From Spisula solida (taxonomy: Eukaryota; Mollusca; Bivalvia; Venerida; Mactridae), in NCBI GenBank assembly GCA_947247005.1, contig OX365955.1:72001-136000 (forward strand): 64,000 nucleotides of DNA, in the 5' to 3' direction. The position numbers and the translations under genes are program-made. The notes under the pieces are model-generated. The model did not search any database, was not told the origin of the DNA, and worked only from the letters and a program-made list of their open reading frames with translations. Shown in pieces: positions 11,465 to 23,230 of this stretch (positions within the stretch are counted from its first letter, which is position 1; every line of letters begins with the position of its first letter).

Positions 11465-12597
11465 TTTTTTCAAACTTTGTCTCAACAAAGTGACAGAGTG
11501 AGCTTTTGTGATCACTCGTCGTCCGTCGTCCGCCACAATTTGCTTGTGTAGACACTAGATGTCACAATTTTTGCCTAATCTTTATGAAACTTGGTCACAA
11601 TGATCATCTCAACAAAATCTCGGTCAAGTTCGATATTGGGTCATCCGGTGTCAAAAACTAGGTCACAAGGTCAAATCATAAAAGTACCTTGTGTAGTCAC
11701 TAGAGGTCATAATTTCGACTTAATCTTTATAAAAATTGGTCACAATGATCATCTCAACAAAATCTAGGTCAAGTGTGACTTAATCTTTATGAAACTTTCT
11801 CATAATGATTATCTCAACAAAATCTAGGTCAAGTTTGATATTGGGTTATCCAGGGTCAAAAACTAGGTCACAATGTCAAATCATAGAAAAACCTTGTGTA
11901 GGCAGTAGAGGTCACAATTTTGACCTAATCTTTATAAAAATTGGTCACAATGATCATCTCAACAAAATCTAGGTCAAGTGTGAGGTCACTGGTCATAGGT
12001 CAAATCACAGGGCTTGCATGCACTACGACGAGGTCAAAAACTAGGTCACAAGGACAAATCATAAAAAAACCTTGTGTAGTCACTAGAGGTCATAATTTCG
12101 ACTTAATCTTTATAAAAATTGGTCACAATGATTATCTCAACAAAATCTAGGTCAAGTGTGACTTAATCTTTATGAAACTTTCTCATAATGATTATCTCAA
12201 CAAAATCTAGGTCAAGTTTGATATTGGGTTATCCAGGGTCAAAAACTAGGTCACAAGGTCAAATCATAGAAAAACCTTGTGTAGGCAGTAGAGGTCACAC
12301 TTTTGACCTAATCTTTATGAAACTTGGTCACAATGATCATCTTAACAAAATCTAGGTCAAGTTCGATATTAGGTTATCCGAGGTCAAAAACTAGGTCACA
12401 AGGTCAAATCATAGAAAAACCTTGTGTAGTCACTAGAGGTCACAATTTTGACCTAATCTTTATAAAAATTGGTCACAATGATCATCTCAAGAAAATCTAG
12501 GTCAAGTGTGAGGTCACTAGGTCATATGTCAAATCACAGGGCTTGCATGCACTACGACGACAGGTGAGCGACCTAGGGCCCTTTGGGCCCTCTTGTT
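11465..12597 (+). mobile_element. Helitron-like element, family A copy 2, 5'-truncated
   Basis: It starts inside the left-end hairpin (CAAAGTGACAGAGTGAGC), so the TTAGCTCACCTGTC tip is lost. About seven internal units follow, some as a larger duplicated block (for example around 11690-11940 and 12060-12290). The right end is intact: GACAGGTGAGCGACC, the hairpin AGGGCCCTTTGGGCCCT and CTTGTT. Confidence 0.8.
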
Positions 12598-12857
12598 GTC
12601 TATAGTATGCAAACAAATACGTTTAGCTCTTGATTATTTTAACACCTCTTGGTCCAGTGTACAAACATACTAATAGCGTCATAATATGTTCTCAACTGAG
12701 ACATCATCAACTTGAAGCCTTAAGACCCGCAAACTTCCTGAATAAGTGTTAAGCAGGACGGCTCAATTATGTTTAAGCAAATAATTCAAAGGAAATGTTA
12801 ATCATGTCATAATTTGGTTTGGCTAAAACCATATGTCCGAGTTTAGCCATCTATCTG

Positions 12858-12865
12858 TATAAAAG
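12858..12865 (+). promoter_or_regulatory. TATA box candidate
   Basis: TATAAAAG lies 41 bp before the ATG at 12899, the right distance for a short 5' leader of the small putative secreted-peptide gene. A TATA match alone is weak in AT-rich DNA. Confidence 0.4.
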
Positions 12866-12888
12866 CTGGAACAAATTCCAAGATCAGC

Positions 12889-12957
12889 ATATTCATCTAT
12901 GCTACAACAAAATAAAGTTCTTGAATTAAACAAAATATTCTTGTTCCTGCTTACAGG
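12889..12957 (+). repeat. 69-bp segment repeated at 13796-13864
   Basis: The two copies differ at about two positions and include ATG, the hydrophobic coding stretch and the CTTACAGG splice-like end. They are about 900 bp apart in direct orientation. Confidence 0.9.
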
Positions 12958-13952
12958 TAATGCTCTATTTCATTATTTAAAGCTAATTAACTTAGACATT
13001 TTAAAAGTAATTGTAACTAACTTATGTTTATTCTTTGTGTATTTTTCATATAATTACTATGCTTTTTAGACTGAATGATTGTTTATTAGCAAATATGATA
13101 TGAGGCACTTAAATGAAAACAAATAGTTTATTGATCATATTCAAATTGTAGAATTGTGATAAGTAAAAGCATTTCATCTTATTATCATATTTGATTGAAC
13201 TACTTCATGTTCTTATGACCAATAATTATTTGCAAGTATTATGTTCTTAAAATGTTCTTAAATGAACACAAACATATATTAATCATATTCAAATCATAGA
13301 ATTTGTAATAACTGAAAAACAAACAGTTTATTCATTATATTCAAATTGTAGAATTTGTAATATTCAAAACTATTGCTTCTTACTAATTGATTTTTGTCAT
13401 ATTTTTACATAGCTTAACATCGTGCGCAATTCTAGCATGACCTAAGTAGATATTACATAAATATTATTCAGTAGAAGTGTTATTAAATTTTATATACATT
13501 TATGTTGCTGACACATTATATTTAAACCAATGTTTTGAATTATGATTGTTTTATAAATAATGAAGTACAATGTAATACTTATTTTAGCGTTGTCACGGAC
13601 AACCTCTCATCTTATGCTAAGTGAGTTTAGTTATTCCCCAGAATTGTAATAGGTAATTTGTATAATAGTGACTCATTCTAAAAATACTAATATTTCCCCA
13701 AATTAATTAGTATTTAGTTAATTAATTATTGTTTTGTTCTTAATATGTTATTATACAATGTTTATACGTATTTCCGTCAATATGCATTGTGTAATATATT
13801 CATCTATGCTACAACAAAATAAAGTTCTTGGATTAAACAAAATATTCGTGTTCCTGCTTACAGGGTTTAACAAGCAATTATTAAACAGTCGGTTTAGTTC
13901 GCTAAAGAACAAACCAGACCACAAACTAAAGAACCACAAACGAGCGACGTAA
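12899..13952 (+). CDS. putative small secreted basic peptide, three exons (hypothetical)
   Basis: Proposed exons are 12899-12956, 13588-13620 and 13864-13952. The splice sites are CAG|GTAATG, TTTTAG|CG, TAA|GTGAGT and TTACAG|GG, and the phases agree, giving 59 residues. The N-terminus MLQQNKVLELNKIFLFLLT is signal-peptide-like (a hydrophobic IFLFLLT core). The C-terminal part is Lys/Arg/Asn-rich and ends HKRAT. A TATA box lies upstream. The first exon is duplicated at 13796-13864 directly against exon 3, so an unspliced 48-residue version starting at 13806 is also open. The family is not recognised and no poly(A) signal was identified. It is opposite in strand to the surrounding PRC1-like gene. 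The model is inferred from splice phase only. Confidence 0.35.
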
Positions 13953-14164
13953 TAACAACCACCGCATCATCAACCACTCTACATAGTTTTACTCTTCAAC
14001 AACACTACCTTTACCGACACGCCACTCAGCACCTGGCTGTGTCGCACACTCGTCATCGCAACCGCGCAGAACCGCCGGTTTCGCGGCATCATAATGGTAT
14101 GTGAACATACCTGGTTGGGATGCCTTTAAAATGCGTTGATAATGATTTTATGTGCCCTTATGAT

Positions 14165-14245
14165 GTCAGTATTGCTGGCTCAATCGGTAGAGAGCTTGAA
14201 TTTAATGCTAAGACATGCGGGTTCAAATCCTGATAAATGCACTAT
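14165..14245 (+). mobile_element. tRNA-like SINE head
   Basis: The A-box-like GGCTCAATCGGTAGAGAGC (14177-14195) and the B box GGGTTCAAATCC (14219-14230) have tRNA-like spacing. No closing acceptor stem is visible, and T-rich sequence follows. Probably a decayed tRNA-derived SINE rather than a working tRNA. Confidence 0.5.
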
Positions 14246-14577
14246 TTTTTCTCAACTACATTTTTGTTTCTTTAAATTTTCGTCAAGAATATGAAGACAT
14301 TGTTTAAAAGCCATTTTATTTTTTAATGATTTTTTACTTTTCATTCTACATGTTATTTTTATTTATTTCATTTATTTCCTCGGACCAACAGTTGATTTAT
14401 CTTTTACTGAATCCAATACTTAAACTGCCTGCTCGTTTGATTAGTGCACTTCAACACAATACATATGGTGATTTTTAGATCGGTCACACAGTGAAGCTTC
14501 GAATCATTCCTTACAAGTAGATATTTTACATTTTACTGTGACATTACAATTCGTGTACAGAAATTGAGAAAGTATGT
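14246..14577. other. T-rich spacer, nothing recognised
   Basis: T-rich DNA after the tRNA-like head. It may include the SINE body but has no identifiable boundary. Confidence 0.4.
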
Positions 14578-16058
14578 AACAAGAGCTGTCCACAAACAAC
14601 GCGCTCCACTATTCGCAGTGCCATGCTAGGATAGTACAATCATTATTATATTCAAAACAAAATGCTTCATAACAGCAGCATTACCCTCTGCTGTGTAGGG
14701 ATTGGGGCTTCTAAGTCGAAAAAGGGAGATAATTTTTGACAAAATGCAGGACCGTTACCTACTCATGTGTATGTCCTCTGGGTCATGAAGGTGAACAAAT
14801 AAGTATTTATAAGTCCAAAAGGGGGCATAATTTCAACAAAATGCTAAATAGTTATCTTCTCCTGTGTATGGGTTGGGGTCATGATGGAGAACAGGTATGC
14901 AAAAATATGTGAATGTACTTTGAAAATATTTGAGGTAAAAAACCTGTACCGAAACTTTAACATTTGCACTAAGTTGAAAAGGGGGGCATAATTTCACCAA
15001 AATACTTGATAGAGTTAACTACCCCTGTGTATGGGTTGGGTTCATGATGGTGAACAAGTAGGCAATGTATCAAAACAATATATCAATGCACTTTAATTAT
15101 ATTAAAGGTTAAAAAACCTGTACCTAAACTTTAACATTTGCATTTCCAGTCCAAAAGGGGGCATAATTTCAACAAAATGCTTGATAGAGTTACCTACTCC
15201 TGTGTAGGGGTTGGGGTCATGATGGAGAACAAGTATGTAAAGCAATATGTGAATACACTTTGAAAATATTAGAGGTGAAAAACCTGTACCTAAACTTTAA
15301 CATTTGCACTAAGTTGAAAAAAGGGGGCATAATTTCACCAAAATGCTTGATAGAGTTACCTACCCCTGTGTATGGGTTGGGGTCATGATGGTGAACAAGT
15401 ATGCAAAGTATCAAACAATATGTCAATGCACTTTGAAGATATTAGAGGTTAAAAACCTGTACCTAAACTTTAACATTTGCATTTCCTAGTCAAACAGGGG
15501 GCATAATTTCAACAAAATGCTTGATAGAGTTACCTACCCCTGTGTAGGGGTTGGGGTCATGATGGAGAACAAGTATGCATAGCAATATATGAATGCACTT
15601 TGAAAATATTAGAGGTGAAAAAACCTGTACCTAAAATTTAACATGTGCACTAAGTTGAAAAAGGTGGCATAATTTGACCAAAGTGCTTAATAGAGTTACC
15701 TATCCCTGTGTATAGGTTGGGGTCATGATGGTGAACAAGTATGCAAAGTATTAAAGCAATATGTCAATGCACTATGAAGATATTAGAGGTTAAAAAACCT
15801 GTACCTAAACTTTAACATTTGCACTATTTGCACTAAGTAGAAAAAAAGCATAATTTCAACAAAATGCCTGATAGAGTTACCTACTCCTGCATATGGGTTG
15901 GGGTCATGATGGCGAACAAGTATGCAAAGTATGAAAGCAATATCTTAAAGGACTTACAGAATATAAGAGGTTAAAAAACCTGTACCTAAACTTTAACAAA
16001 AGTGTTACGCCGACGCCCTGCAATAGCTCCCCTTATTCTACGAATAGTGGAGCTAAAA
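14578..16058 (-). mobile_element. Helitron-like element, family C copy 1 (about 170-bp units)
   Basis: Read on the minus strand it begins TTTTTAGCTCCACTATTCG, carries about eight tandem units with GGTTGGGGTCATGATGG at roughly 170-bp steps, and ends CGAATAGTGGAGCGCG, a short spacer, then CTCTTGTT. The ends have the same layout as families A and B although the internal repeats are unrelated. No protein is encoded. A 69-codon minus frame (15217-15426) arises from the repeats. Confidence 0.8.
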
Positions 16059-16539
16059 AACACAAAATTATTTCTCACTCAACAAAATGGCGATTTTTAA
16101 CTTTTAAAAATACAGTTTAAATTTTATGGTCAAAGGGAGGTAACTCTTCCAAACTTGCATTTTAACACATAAATAAAGTAGTTATAGGTCTGAATTAGGC
16201 TTTATTCTTATCATTGTTTTCTTTATTTCTGTCTTGGTGATAAGTACATACACTTGAACATGAACTTGATCAGCAGAGGATACATAGCTGCATCAACAAC
16301 CTGATAAACACCCGGCAAAATCATGTGACATTAGCTTTTGCTTATATCACCATTTATTTATTCTGTTTGTGAAAATCATAATTAGACTTTAATAAAATTA
16401 TTGAATTGTAAAAATAATTCCACATATCCAAGCTGCATGAGACATTGTGTTGAAAATTTCAACAAAATCAAACACAGTTTGACAAACTTATGGGTAAATA
16501 TATACATGCACACTTAAGATTTGTTAAGTGTAGTATATT
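16059..16539. other. intron, nothing recognised
   Basis: AT-rich intron sequence. A short stretch near 16200-16300 resembles 25500-25620 (TTTATTTCTGTCT, GATAAGTACATACA), so it is itself a dispersed repeat fragment. Confidence 0.4.
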
Positions 16540-16700
16540 TCATGAAAAGCAAATAATGTTCCCCTTAGCATGACGTATATTTCAAAGAATTCAAAGAAGA
16601 AATAAAAAACTTATGGCTATTATTGTTCGCCAATGTTTACAAAATTTGCATTGAAACTATAGTCACAAGTCATATGGTATGCTACACTGTCTAAGAACCA
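16540..16700. repeat. single arm of the 8385-8812 fold-back family
   Basis: It shares GAAAAGCAAATAATGTTCCC, CTTATGGCTAT and the end GGTATGCTACACTG with the right arm of that fold-back, but has no opposite arm. Confidence 0.75.
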
Positions 16701-16788
16701 GTTTGTTTTTCTAAAAAAGTTGAAAGCCTGGTAAAAATATGAGGAAGGTAGAACATACTGATTTAAACCAGGATGTCAGGGCACTTAC

Positions 16789-16906
16789 TTTCATCTACTG
16801 GTCTTCTGTCATCATTTGCTTTGATAAAACATTTCTTTCGCCAATGGGCTAACTCTCCCCGCAACTTTTCCATTCCCTCTCTCATACTCGTGTACTTGTT
16901 TTCTGT
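16789..16906 (-). CDS. PRC1: PRC1-like exon, helical segment before the spectrin domain
   Basis: This 118-bp exon has acceptor GATTACAG and donor GTAAGTG. It opens in phase 0 and ends one base into a codon completed by exon 10795-10934. It encodes 39 residues with MREGMEKLRGELAHWRKKCF, matching the pattern of vertebrate PRC1 where a helix ends VEL-x2-YWDQCFYS. From the preceding exon (20958-21119) a stretch of about 60 residues expected from PRC1 homologues, around an LWDRLxIP motif, is missing. I saw no exon for it in the intervening intron. Confidence 0.82.
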
Positions 16907-17274
16907 CTGTAATCAAGGCAAACATTAAGCCATACAAACATTTTCAGTTTCAGTTTATTCAATAAGTGCAAAGTCCTGTAAAGTATAGGAAACATATGGG
17001 CATACTATTTCGACTGATATAGCTGACATTCTGTCGTCAATTATAAGTCATTTGTAAAAAACATCATAATTCTTTGTATTAAGTCTATTTACTGGATGAT
17101 CGGGAAAAAGTTATGGGGGGATAATGTGACTTTAATGGTTATTAAGTAAATGCAGCCTCTATTGCATGTACAAGTTTTCATATTGTCTTAACAAGTGACC
17201 TTGTAATTTACATCACATAAACTTATATTGAAGTTTAATCCCAGTTTTGTCTATGATTTAAACTGACAACCTAG
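16907..17274. other. intron, nothing recognised
   Basis: Searched for the missing PRC1 segment. No splice-bounded open exon was seen on the minus strand. Confidence 0.4.
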
Positions 17275-18870
17275 TTTTTTAATCAGATTACCCAATATCG
17301 AACTTGACCAAGATTGTGTTGAGATAATCATTGTGCATGAGTTTCATAAATTGTGACATCTAGCGACTTTGCAAGGTTTTTCTATGAGTTGACATTGTGA
17401 CCTCTTTTTTGACCCTAGGGCCAGAGTTTTTTTAATTTTTGTTACTCTGACATTTTTCTGAAAAAAGTCCACAGGAGGAGGGAAAAAATAAAAATAAAAA
17501 CTCCCAAAATATAGCTTCCACAAGCGGTTGGTGGTAGAAAAGTCAATGACGGTCCGATTTAAAGCAATCAACACTCAACAACAGTGGTAGTTTTCAAGAA
17601 ACAATCAATTTATCCTAAGACTAGTACACTGCAGTGAAACACTAATATAATAAAACTTATTATTAACAAAATAATGAAATAATAATACAAGGCTGGTCCA
17701 TTTATTATCAAAACATATGCAATTTAGTTTTTTACCAGTTTTTCATTGTTTTTTTTAAAAAGGCCAAAAAAATGGGCAGGAGTGTCCGAGTAACGAAAAA
17801 TAAAAGATTTCTGGCCTAGATGACAAAATATCAAATTTGGCCTAAATTATGTTAAGATAATCATTCTGACTGAGTTTCATAACGATTAGGTCAAAATTGT
17901 CGTCTCTAGTAACTATACAGGTTTTGTATGATTGACCTAGTGACCTTGTTTTTGACCCCGGAACACCCAATGTAAAACATTACCTAGATTTAGTTGAGAT
18001 GATCATTATGACCGAGTTTCATAAAGACTATGTCAAAGTTATGACCTCTAGTGACTATGCAAGGTTTTTCTTTGATTTAACTTTGTGACCTAGTTTTTAA
18101 CCTCAGATGACCCAATATTGAACCTGACCGAGGTTTTGTTGAGATGAACATTGTGACAAAGTTTCAAAAACATTAGGTCAAAACTAAAGCTATCAGGAGA
18201 AAGATGAATCGTGTATCAAAAACATTTGTACCACACCATTTCAAAATCCAGCAAGAAACGACAAAGTTACAGAATGGACACTATCTTATAACAGACAAAC
18301 GGACCAATGGACGGACCTCCCGCCCGACAGACATAGTGACTCCAGTATACCCCCTTCAAACTTGTCTGTGGGGGTATAATTATGCCATCAAGTGACTATG
18401 CAAGGTATTTCTATGATTTGACCTTGTGACCTAGTTTCTTACCCCGGATGACCCAATATCGAACTTGACCTAGATGTTGCTAAGATGATCATTGTGACCA
18501 AGTTTCATAAAGATTAGGTCGAAATTGTGACCTCTAGCGACCACAAAAGCGTTTTCTTTAATTTGACCTTGTGACCTAGTTTTTGACCCCTGATAACCCA
18601 ATATACAGCTTGACCTGGATTTTGTTGAGATGATCATTATGAACAAGTTTCATAAAAATAATGTCAAAATCGTGACCTCTGTTGGCTACACAAGGTATTT
18701 CTATAAATTAATCTTGTGCCCTAGTTTTTGACCCCAATTAACCCAATATCATACTTGACTTAGATTTTGTTGAGATGATCATTTTGACCAAGTTTGATAA
18801 AGATTAAGCTAAACTTGTGACCTCTAGGGTCTACACAAGGTTTTTCTATGATTTGACCTTGTTCATGAAA
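17275..18870 (-). repeat. family A repeat units without termini, broken by insertions
   Basis: Minus-strand copies of the about 145-bp AGGTCA-rich unit occur at 17275-17440, 17825-18185 and 18380-18870. They are more diverged than other copies and lack both element ends. The interruption at 17440-17820 has no recognisable family. That at 18190-18372 is described separately. Confidence 0.7.
18190..18372. mobile_element. terminal piece of a repeat element (GGGGGTATA ends)
   Basis: The right end reads AGTATACCCCCTTCAAAC then TTGTCTGTGGGGGTATAA, a short inverted pair, preceded by a GGACGGACC-rich stretch typical of the leaders of these elements. It sits within a family A unit. Only one end is present. 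Confidence 0.55.
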
Positions 18871-18993
18871 AAAGCTAAGTCAAACAGGGGCCATAATTCT
18901 GTTAAAATAATGGATAGTATTACATTGCTTGGACAATGTAAGGACCTTATGTGCCCAACTTGAAAGTAATGCCTTGATGGACTGGATGTAAGT

Positions 18994-20009
18994 AACAAGA
19001 GATGTCCACGAACAGCGCGCTCCACTATTCGCAGCGCCCTGCTAGGATAGTACAATCATTATATATTAAAAAACAAAATGCTTCATAACAGCAGCATTTA
19101 CCGCTGCTGTGTAGAGGTTGGGCTTCTAAGTCGAAAAAGGGAGATAATTTGGACAAATTATGCAGGACCAGTACCTACTCATGTGTGGGTCCTCTTGGTT
19201 ATGAAGGTAAACAAATAAGCATTTCTTAGTCCAAAAGGGGGCATAATTTCAAAAAAATGCTAAATAGTTATCTTTTCCTGTGGATGGGTTGGGGTCATGA
19301 TGGTGAACAAGTATGCAAAGTATCAAAACAGCATATCAATGCACTTTGAACATATTAGAGATTAAAAAACCTGTACCTAAACTTTAACATTTGCATTTCC
19401 AAGTCCAAAAGGGGGCATAATTTCACCAAAATGCTTGATAGAGTTACCTACCCCTGTGTAGGGGTTGGGGTCATGATGGTGAACAAGTATGTAAAGCAAT
19501 ATGTGAATGCACTTTGAAAATATTACAGGTGAAAAAACCTGTACCTAAACTTTAACATTTGCACTAAGTTGAAAAAAGGGGGCATAATTTCACCAAAATG
19601 CCTAATAGAGTTACCTACTCTCGGCATGTGTTGGGGTCATGATGGTGAACAAGTAAGCAAAGTATCAAAGCAATATGCCAATGCACTATGAAGATATTAG
19701 ATGTTAAAAAACCGGTACCTAAACTTTAACATTTGCACTAAGTAGAAAAAGGGGGCATAATTTCAACAAAATGCCTGATAGAGTTACCTACTCCTGCATA
19801 TGGGTTGGGGTCATGGTGGCAAACAAGTAGGCAAAGTATCCAATCAATATCTCAAAGGACTTAGAGAATAATTATATAAGAGGTTAAAAAACCTGTACCT
19901 AAACTTTATCAAAAGGGTTACGCTGACGCCAACGCCGACGCCAACGCTGACGCCGACGCTAGGGTGAATGCAATAGCTCCCCTTATTCTACGAATAGTGG
20001 AGCTAAAAA
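18994..20009 (-). mobile_element. Helitron-like element, family C copy 2
   Basis: The plus-strand left end is AACAAGAG, then a spacer and CGCGCTCCACTATTCG. The right end is CTACGAATAGTGGAGCTAAAAA. About five units of roughly 170 bp lie inside. Comparison with the empty site at 22080-22105 shows no evident target duplication. A short GACGCC microsatellite (19920-19962) precedes the end. Confidence 0.8.
19920..19962. repeat. GACGCC-type hexanucleotide microsatellite
   Basis: About seven imperfect copies of CGCCGA/CGCCAA/CGCTGA. Shorter versions sit at the same place in the family C copies near 7576, 16008 and 60018. Confidence 0.8.
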
Positions 20010-20230
20010 CGGTCAATTTGGGTTAACCAAGAATTAGATGCTTAATAAGTCTAAGTCCAAAATTAGGTCAAGGTGAAGGTCAAAATGGGGTCAGGTGATA
20101 CTGGTATGTGGAGAGTGTTCAAATACAACATCCATTTAAGTATGAAAGCTTTGTAGCAAGCCATCTTCCTTCTAGAAGAAACGGTCTATTTTGGTTAACC
20201 AGAAATGGATGGACAGACGAACGGACAGGT

Positions 20231-20957
20231 GAATCGCTTTTTTCCTTCCCGATCTATCGATACAGGGGCATAAAAATCTATTATATACAATGTATACATT
20301 CCTTTGGGACTAAGTGCATTTGCAATTTAGTTAGAACCAAATCAACAGTTGTGTTGGGGCATTATTTTTCGCTATGTGAAAACCGAAAATCCAATTGATG
20401 ATGTAAACATTGATCAAGTGTAATCAAAGCTTAAGATTCTATGGGGTCTATGGAGACAGGATTATAAGACTTCAGCATTTACTTTTCTAGTGTTTACCCC
20501 GTGTAATATACTTGGAATTTGTATTCTTAAGGTAGCGAATAGTATGATTGTGGTGGGGTATGAAGCTGAGTCTTGACCATTTTCCTTTTTAACGAACCAT
20601 AGCAGACGTCATGTAACCGTCCACAAACTCGTGTTGCTTAATGAACATGTCAGCTTCTAGGTAGTCTCATAGATATTTCTTAAAAAACAGTCTGCTGTTT
20701 TACTGTTAATATCTCAATGATAAACCTTTGTCCTATCAGAGGTGAAATATGGGGGGGGGATGAAAGACAATTGTCTCCCTTATATTTTTTTGTATTGCGC
20801 TGTATTGTATTTTTTTTTTGGAGTTTGGCATTCACCATTTTTGAAATTTCTTGATTTATAGTTTAAATGGATACTCCTAATTTCATTGACATTCTCCTTT
20901 TTGTTAATGGATTTGTCGTTTTGGCCTAACTATTAAAAGTTAAAAACCATACCATAC
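20231..20957. other. intron, nothing recognised
   Basis: No exon or repeat family was recognised. It contains homopolymer runs near 20751 (G) and 20811 (T). Confidence 0.5.
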
Positions 20958-21119
20958 CTTAGCTAGAAGCTGCTCCATCGCTATCATCCTTGACATTGGT
21001 AAACTGACATTGGACATTTTTAATTTCAATTCTTCCAATTTTTGACTGGGTTTGCCAATCTGTTTTGTCAGATTGGCAATCTCCATTGTCAGGTTTGTAA
21101 ATTTTGCCAGCCGACTAGC
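20958..21119 (-). CDS. PRC1: PRC1-like exon, coiled-coil segment
   Basis: This 162-bp exon has acceptor TTTTACAG and donor GTATGG and is phase 0 at both ends. It encodes 54 residues starting ASRLAKFTNLTMEIANLTKQ and ending SRMIAMEQLLAK. Family members have KASRREEF-x3-KRQI at the start and an ENIATLQKLL segment at the end of the same stretch. The composition (Leu, Lys, Glu, heptad-like) fits the elongated coiled-coil rod of PRC1. It follows exon 21404-21554 across a 284-bp intron, the shortest here. Confidence 0.85.
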
Positions 21120-21403
21120 CTGTAAAATGTAACAACTTAGTATATTGTATTCCTATTATGTAACAAGGATTCTGATTGGCCCAGACGGCCTGCACAAGGA
21201 GTCAATATATATTAACTTTATAATGTTCAGTTAACCTACAAAAAGTGATATTGACCTCTGACCTCTTTTGGGTAGGAGACTTTGTCATGAATAGGTAGGA
21301 AAGGGGGAACAAACAATATTATTAAATATATTTTTTAGCCTATTATAAATTATATTTTACAATTTTTAAAATCTAGTAGAGATATATTTTGAAAATAAAA
21401 TAC

Positions 21404-21554
21404 CTTCTCTTCTTTCATTTGTTTAATATGGCCCCCTAGCCGTCCGAGCTGGTGCCTAGTTGGCACCAACCCTGAGGGCAGGTAGTAGCGGGCCACACAT
21501 AAATAATCCGTCAATGCCTTGTCGTCGGCCTTCAGCTTTTTATATAGCTTTATT
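21404..21554 (-). CDS. PRC1: PRC1-like exon, rod segment
   Basis: This 151-bp exon has a TTTTTTTCAG acceptor and a GTATTT donor. Its first base completes an Arg codon started in exon 23231-23301, and it ends in phase 0. It encodes 50 residues including KLKADDKALTDYLCV and VPTRHQLGRLGGHI. This corresponds to the family stretch with a KLL-x-EQD-x-ELC-x2-L segment followed by a short loop and VPSLEEL. The next exon starts after KQMKEEK. The reading frame is clean and GC content is higher than in the flanking introns. Confidence 0.86.
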
Positions 21555-21721
21555 CTGAAAAAAAGACGAACACTGAACATTTTTAACAGTGTAAACAAAT
21601 GATATAAAAGGGTGACTACCCTGAGTGAAGGACAACAATTTTAGCATGCTTTCACCTTTCTTTTCTTTATCAAATCGTTATTATATGTTGTCATAGAAGC
21701 CGTGGTCTTCTCCCTTTTACA

Positions 21722-21900
21722 TAGATGAGTCTTAAAATATCCTCGTACAATGTTAGAGGGCTAGGAAATAAAATAAATTTAAGTTTATCCATGATCAGAG
21801 CATTGATATATGTCAAGAAGCCCATTTTACTAGTAAGTATGCAAATATTTGGAATAATGACACTAACTATGATATTTACTTTAGTGGTGATTCATCTTAG
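21722..21900 (+). pseudogene. LINE endonuclease N-terminal fragment
   Basis: The ATG at 21725 begins MSLKISSYNVRGLGNKI, the usual start of an apurinic-like endonuclease domain of non-LTR retrotransposon ORF2 (motif N-RGL). After an internal deletion and frame change, IWNNDTNYDIYFSGDSS follows near 21846-21898 in another frame, as in the same domain further on. All remaining ORF2 is absent. Confidence 0.75.
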
Positions 21901-21964
21901 AGCGCGGATGTAAGATTTCTAGTCAGCAAAACAAAAGAAATACAATAAGGGAGAATACTGCTAT

Positions 21965-22940
21965 TGAAAAGCCAATCAGGGGCCATAATTCTGTTAAAAT
22001 GTTGGATAGTGTTACATGGCTTTGATAATGTAAGGGTTATATGATGGTAAACAAGTATGTCAAGCTTGAAGGCAATGCCTTGATGGACATGATGCAAGAG
22101 GAAACAGTCAATTTGGGTTAACCAAGAATTTGATGCTTTTAAAATAAGTCCAAAATTAGGTCAATGGGCAGGTCAAAATGAGGTTAGGTGATATAGGTAG
22201 GTGTGTGGAGCATGTTAAAATACAACATCCATGCAAGTATAAAAGCTTTGCAGCAGTCCATGTTAATAATAGACAAAAATGTCAATTTGGGTCAAACAAG
22301 AATTTGGCCCTTCAATAAGTCCAAAATAAGGTCAAGGTGAAGGTCAAAATTGGACCAGGCGCCATTTCTCTGTAACCATTGGTCTGATTTCAAGGAAACT
22401 TTGCATGAGTGATCAGTACCAAGTCTAGTTGTGCATATCGTCAACACACGCTGGTCAGACAAATTTTAAGGTAATTATGGCCCTTTATTTTTTGACACTT
22501 GATTTTTTTATCAGCGCTATTTCTCTGTAACACTTGGTCTGAATTCAACGAAACTTTGTATAAATGATCAGCACCAAGTCTAGTTGTGCATATCATCAGC
22601 ACACGCTGGTCGGACCAGTTTTAAGGCAGTTATGGTCCTTTATTTTTTTACACTTAAACATTTTGTCCCGTTATTTCACTGTAACCATTGGTTTGATTTT
22701 ACCGAAACTTTGTATAAATGATCAGCATCAAGTCTAGTTGTGCATATCATCGGCACACATAGATCGGATAAATTTTAAGGGAGGCGTGGCCCTTTATTTT
22801 TTTAACATTTTAAATTTTGTCCACGCTATTTCTCTGTAACCATTGGTCTGATTTTAACGAAACTTTGTATAAATCATCAGTACCAAGTTTAGTTGTGCAT
22901 ATCATCAGCACACGCTGGTCGGATCAATTTTAAGTCTAGT
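21965..22940. repeat. two adjacent dispersed repeats, the second with about 153-bp tandem units
   Basis: 21965-22340 is the uninterrupted copy of the repeat also at 18871/20010. 22355-22940 has four units, each with TTTCTCTGTAACCATTGGTC, AGTCTAGTTGTGCATATC and CACACGCTGGTC. Only remnants of open frames occur. Confidence 0.8.
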
Positions 22941-23230
22941 TGTGCATAGCTGACTGTCTCAAGCAGTTTCTGGGGGTATTCATCACATTCAGTGATATTT
23001 CTTGTTTTTCTTCTCTCTATTCGTCACTCTTTAACGAAAAAAGGTCCCAATCCCTTTATTATCCCCGAACATCTCATTTACATCGACAAGTATCTTTATT
23101 AATAGTTTTGTACCAGCACTTGTTTATATTATATGCAATGTTGTAAGGTTTGTGGGGGATGATTCTCCAATCCCCATAAAACTATTGGATAAATAGGTTT
23201 AATCTGGGGCCACGAAATAAAAGCATAAAC
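22941..23230. other. intron, nothing recognised
   Basis: A 68-codon plus-strand frame (22940-23146) has no recognisable domain. Confidence 0.4.

Larger units (their letters stand above)
18871..20230. repeat. dispersed repeat split by family C copy 2
   Basis: The left piece 18871-18993 (CAGGGGCCATAATTCTGTTA) and right piece 20010-20230 (GGTCAATTTGGGTTAACCAA) are contiguous in the undisturbed copy at 21965-22140. This shows that 18994-20009 was inserted between them. Confidence 0.75.
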
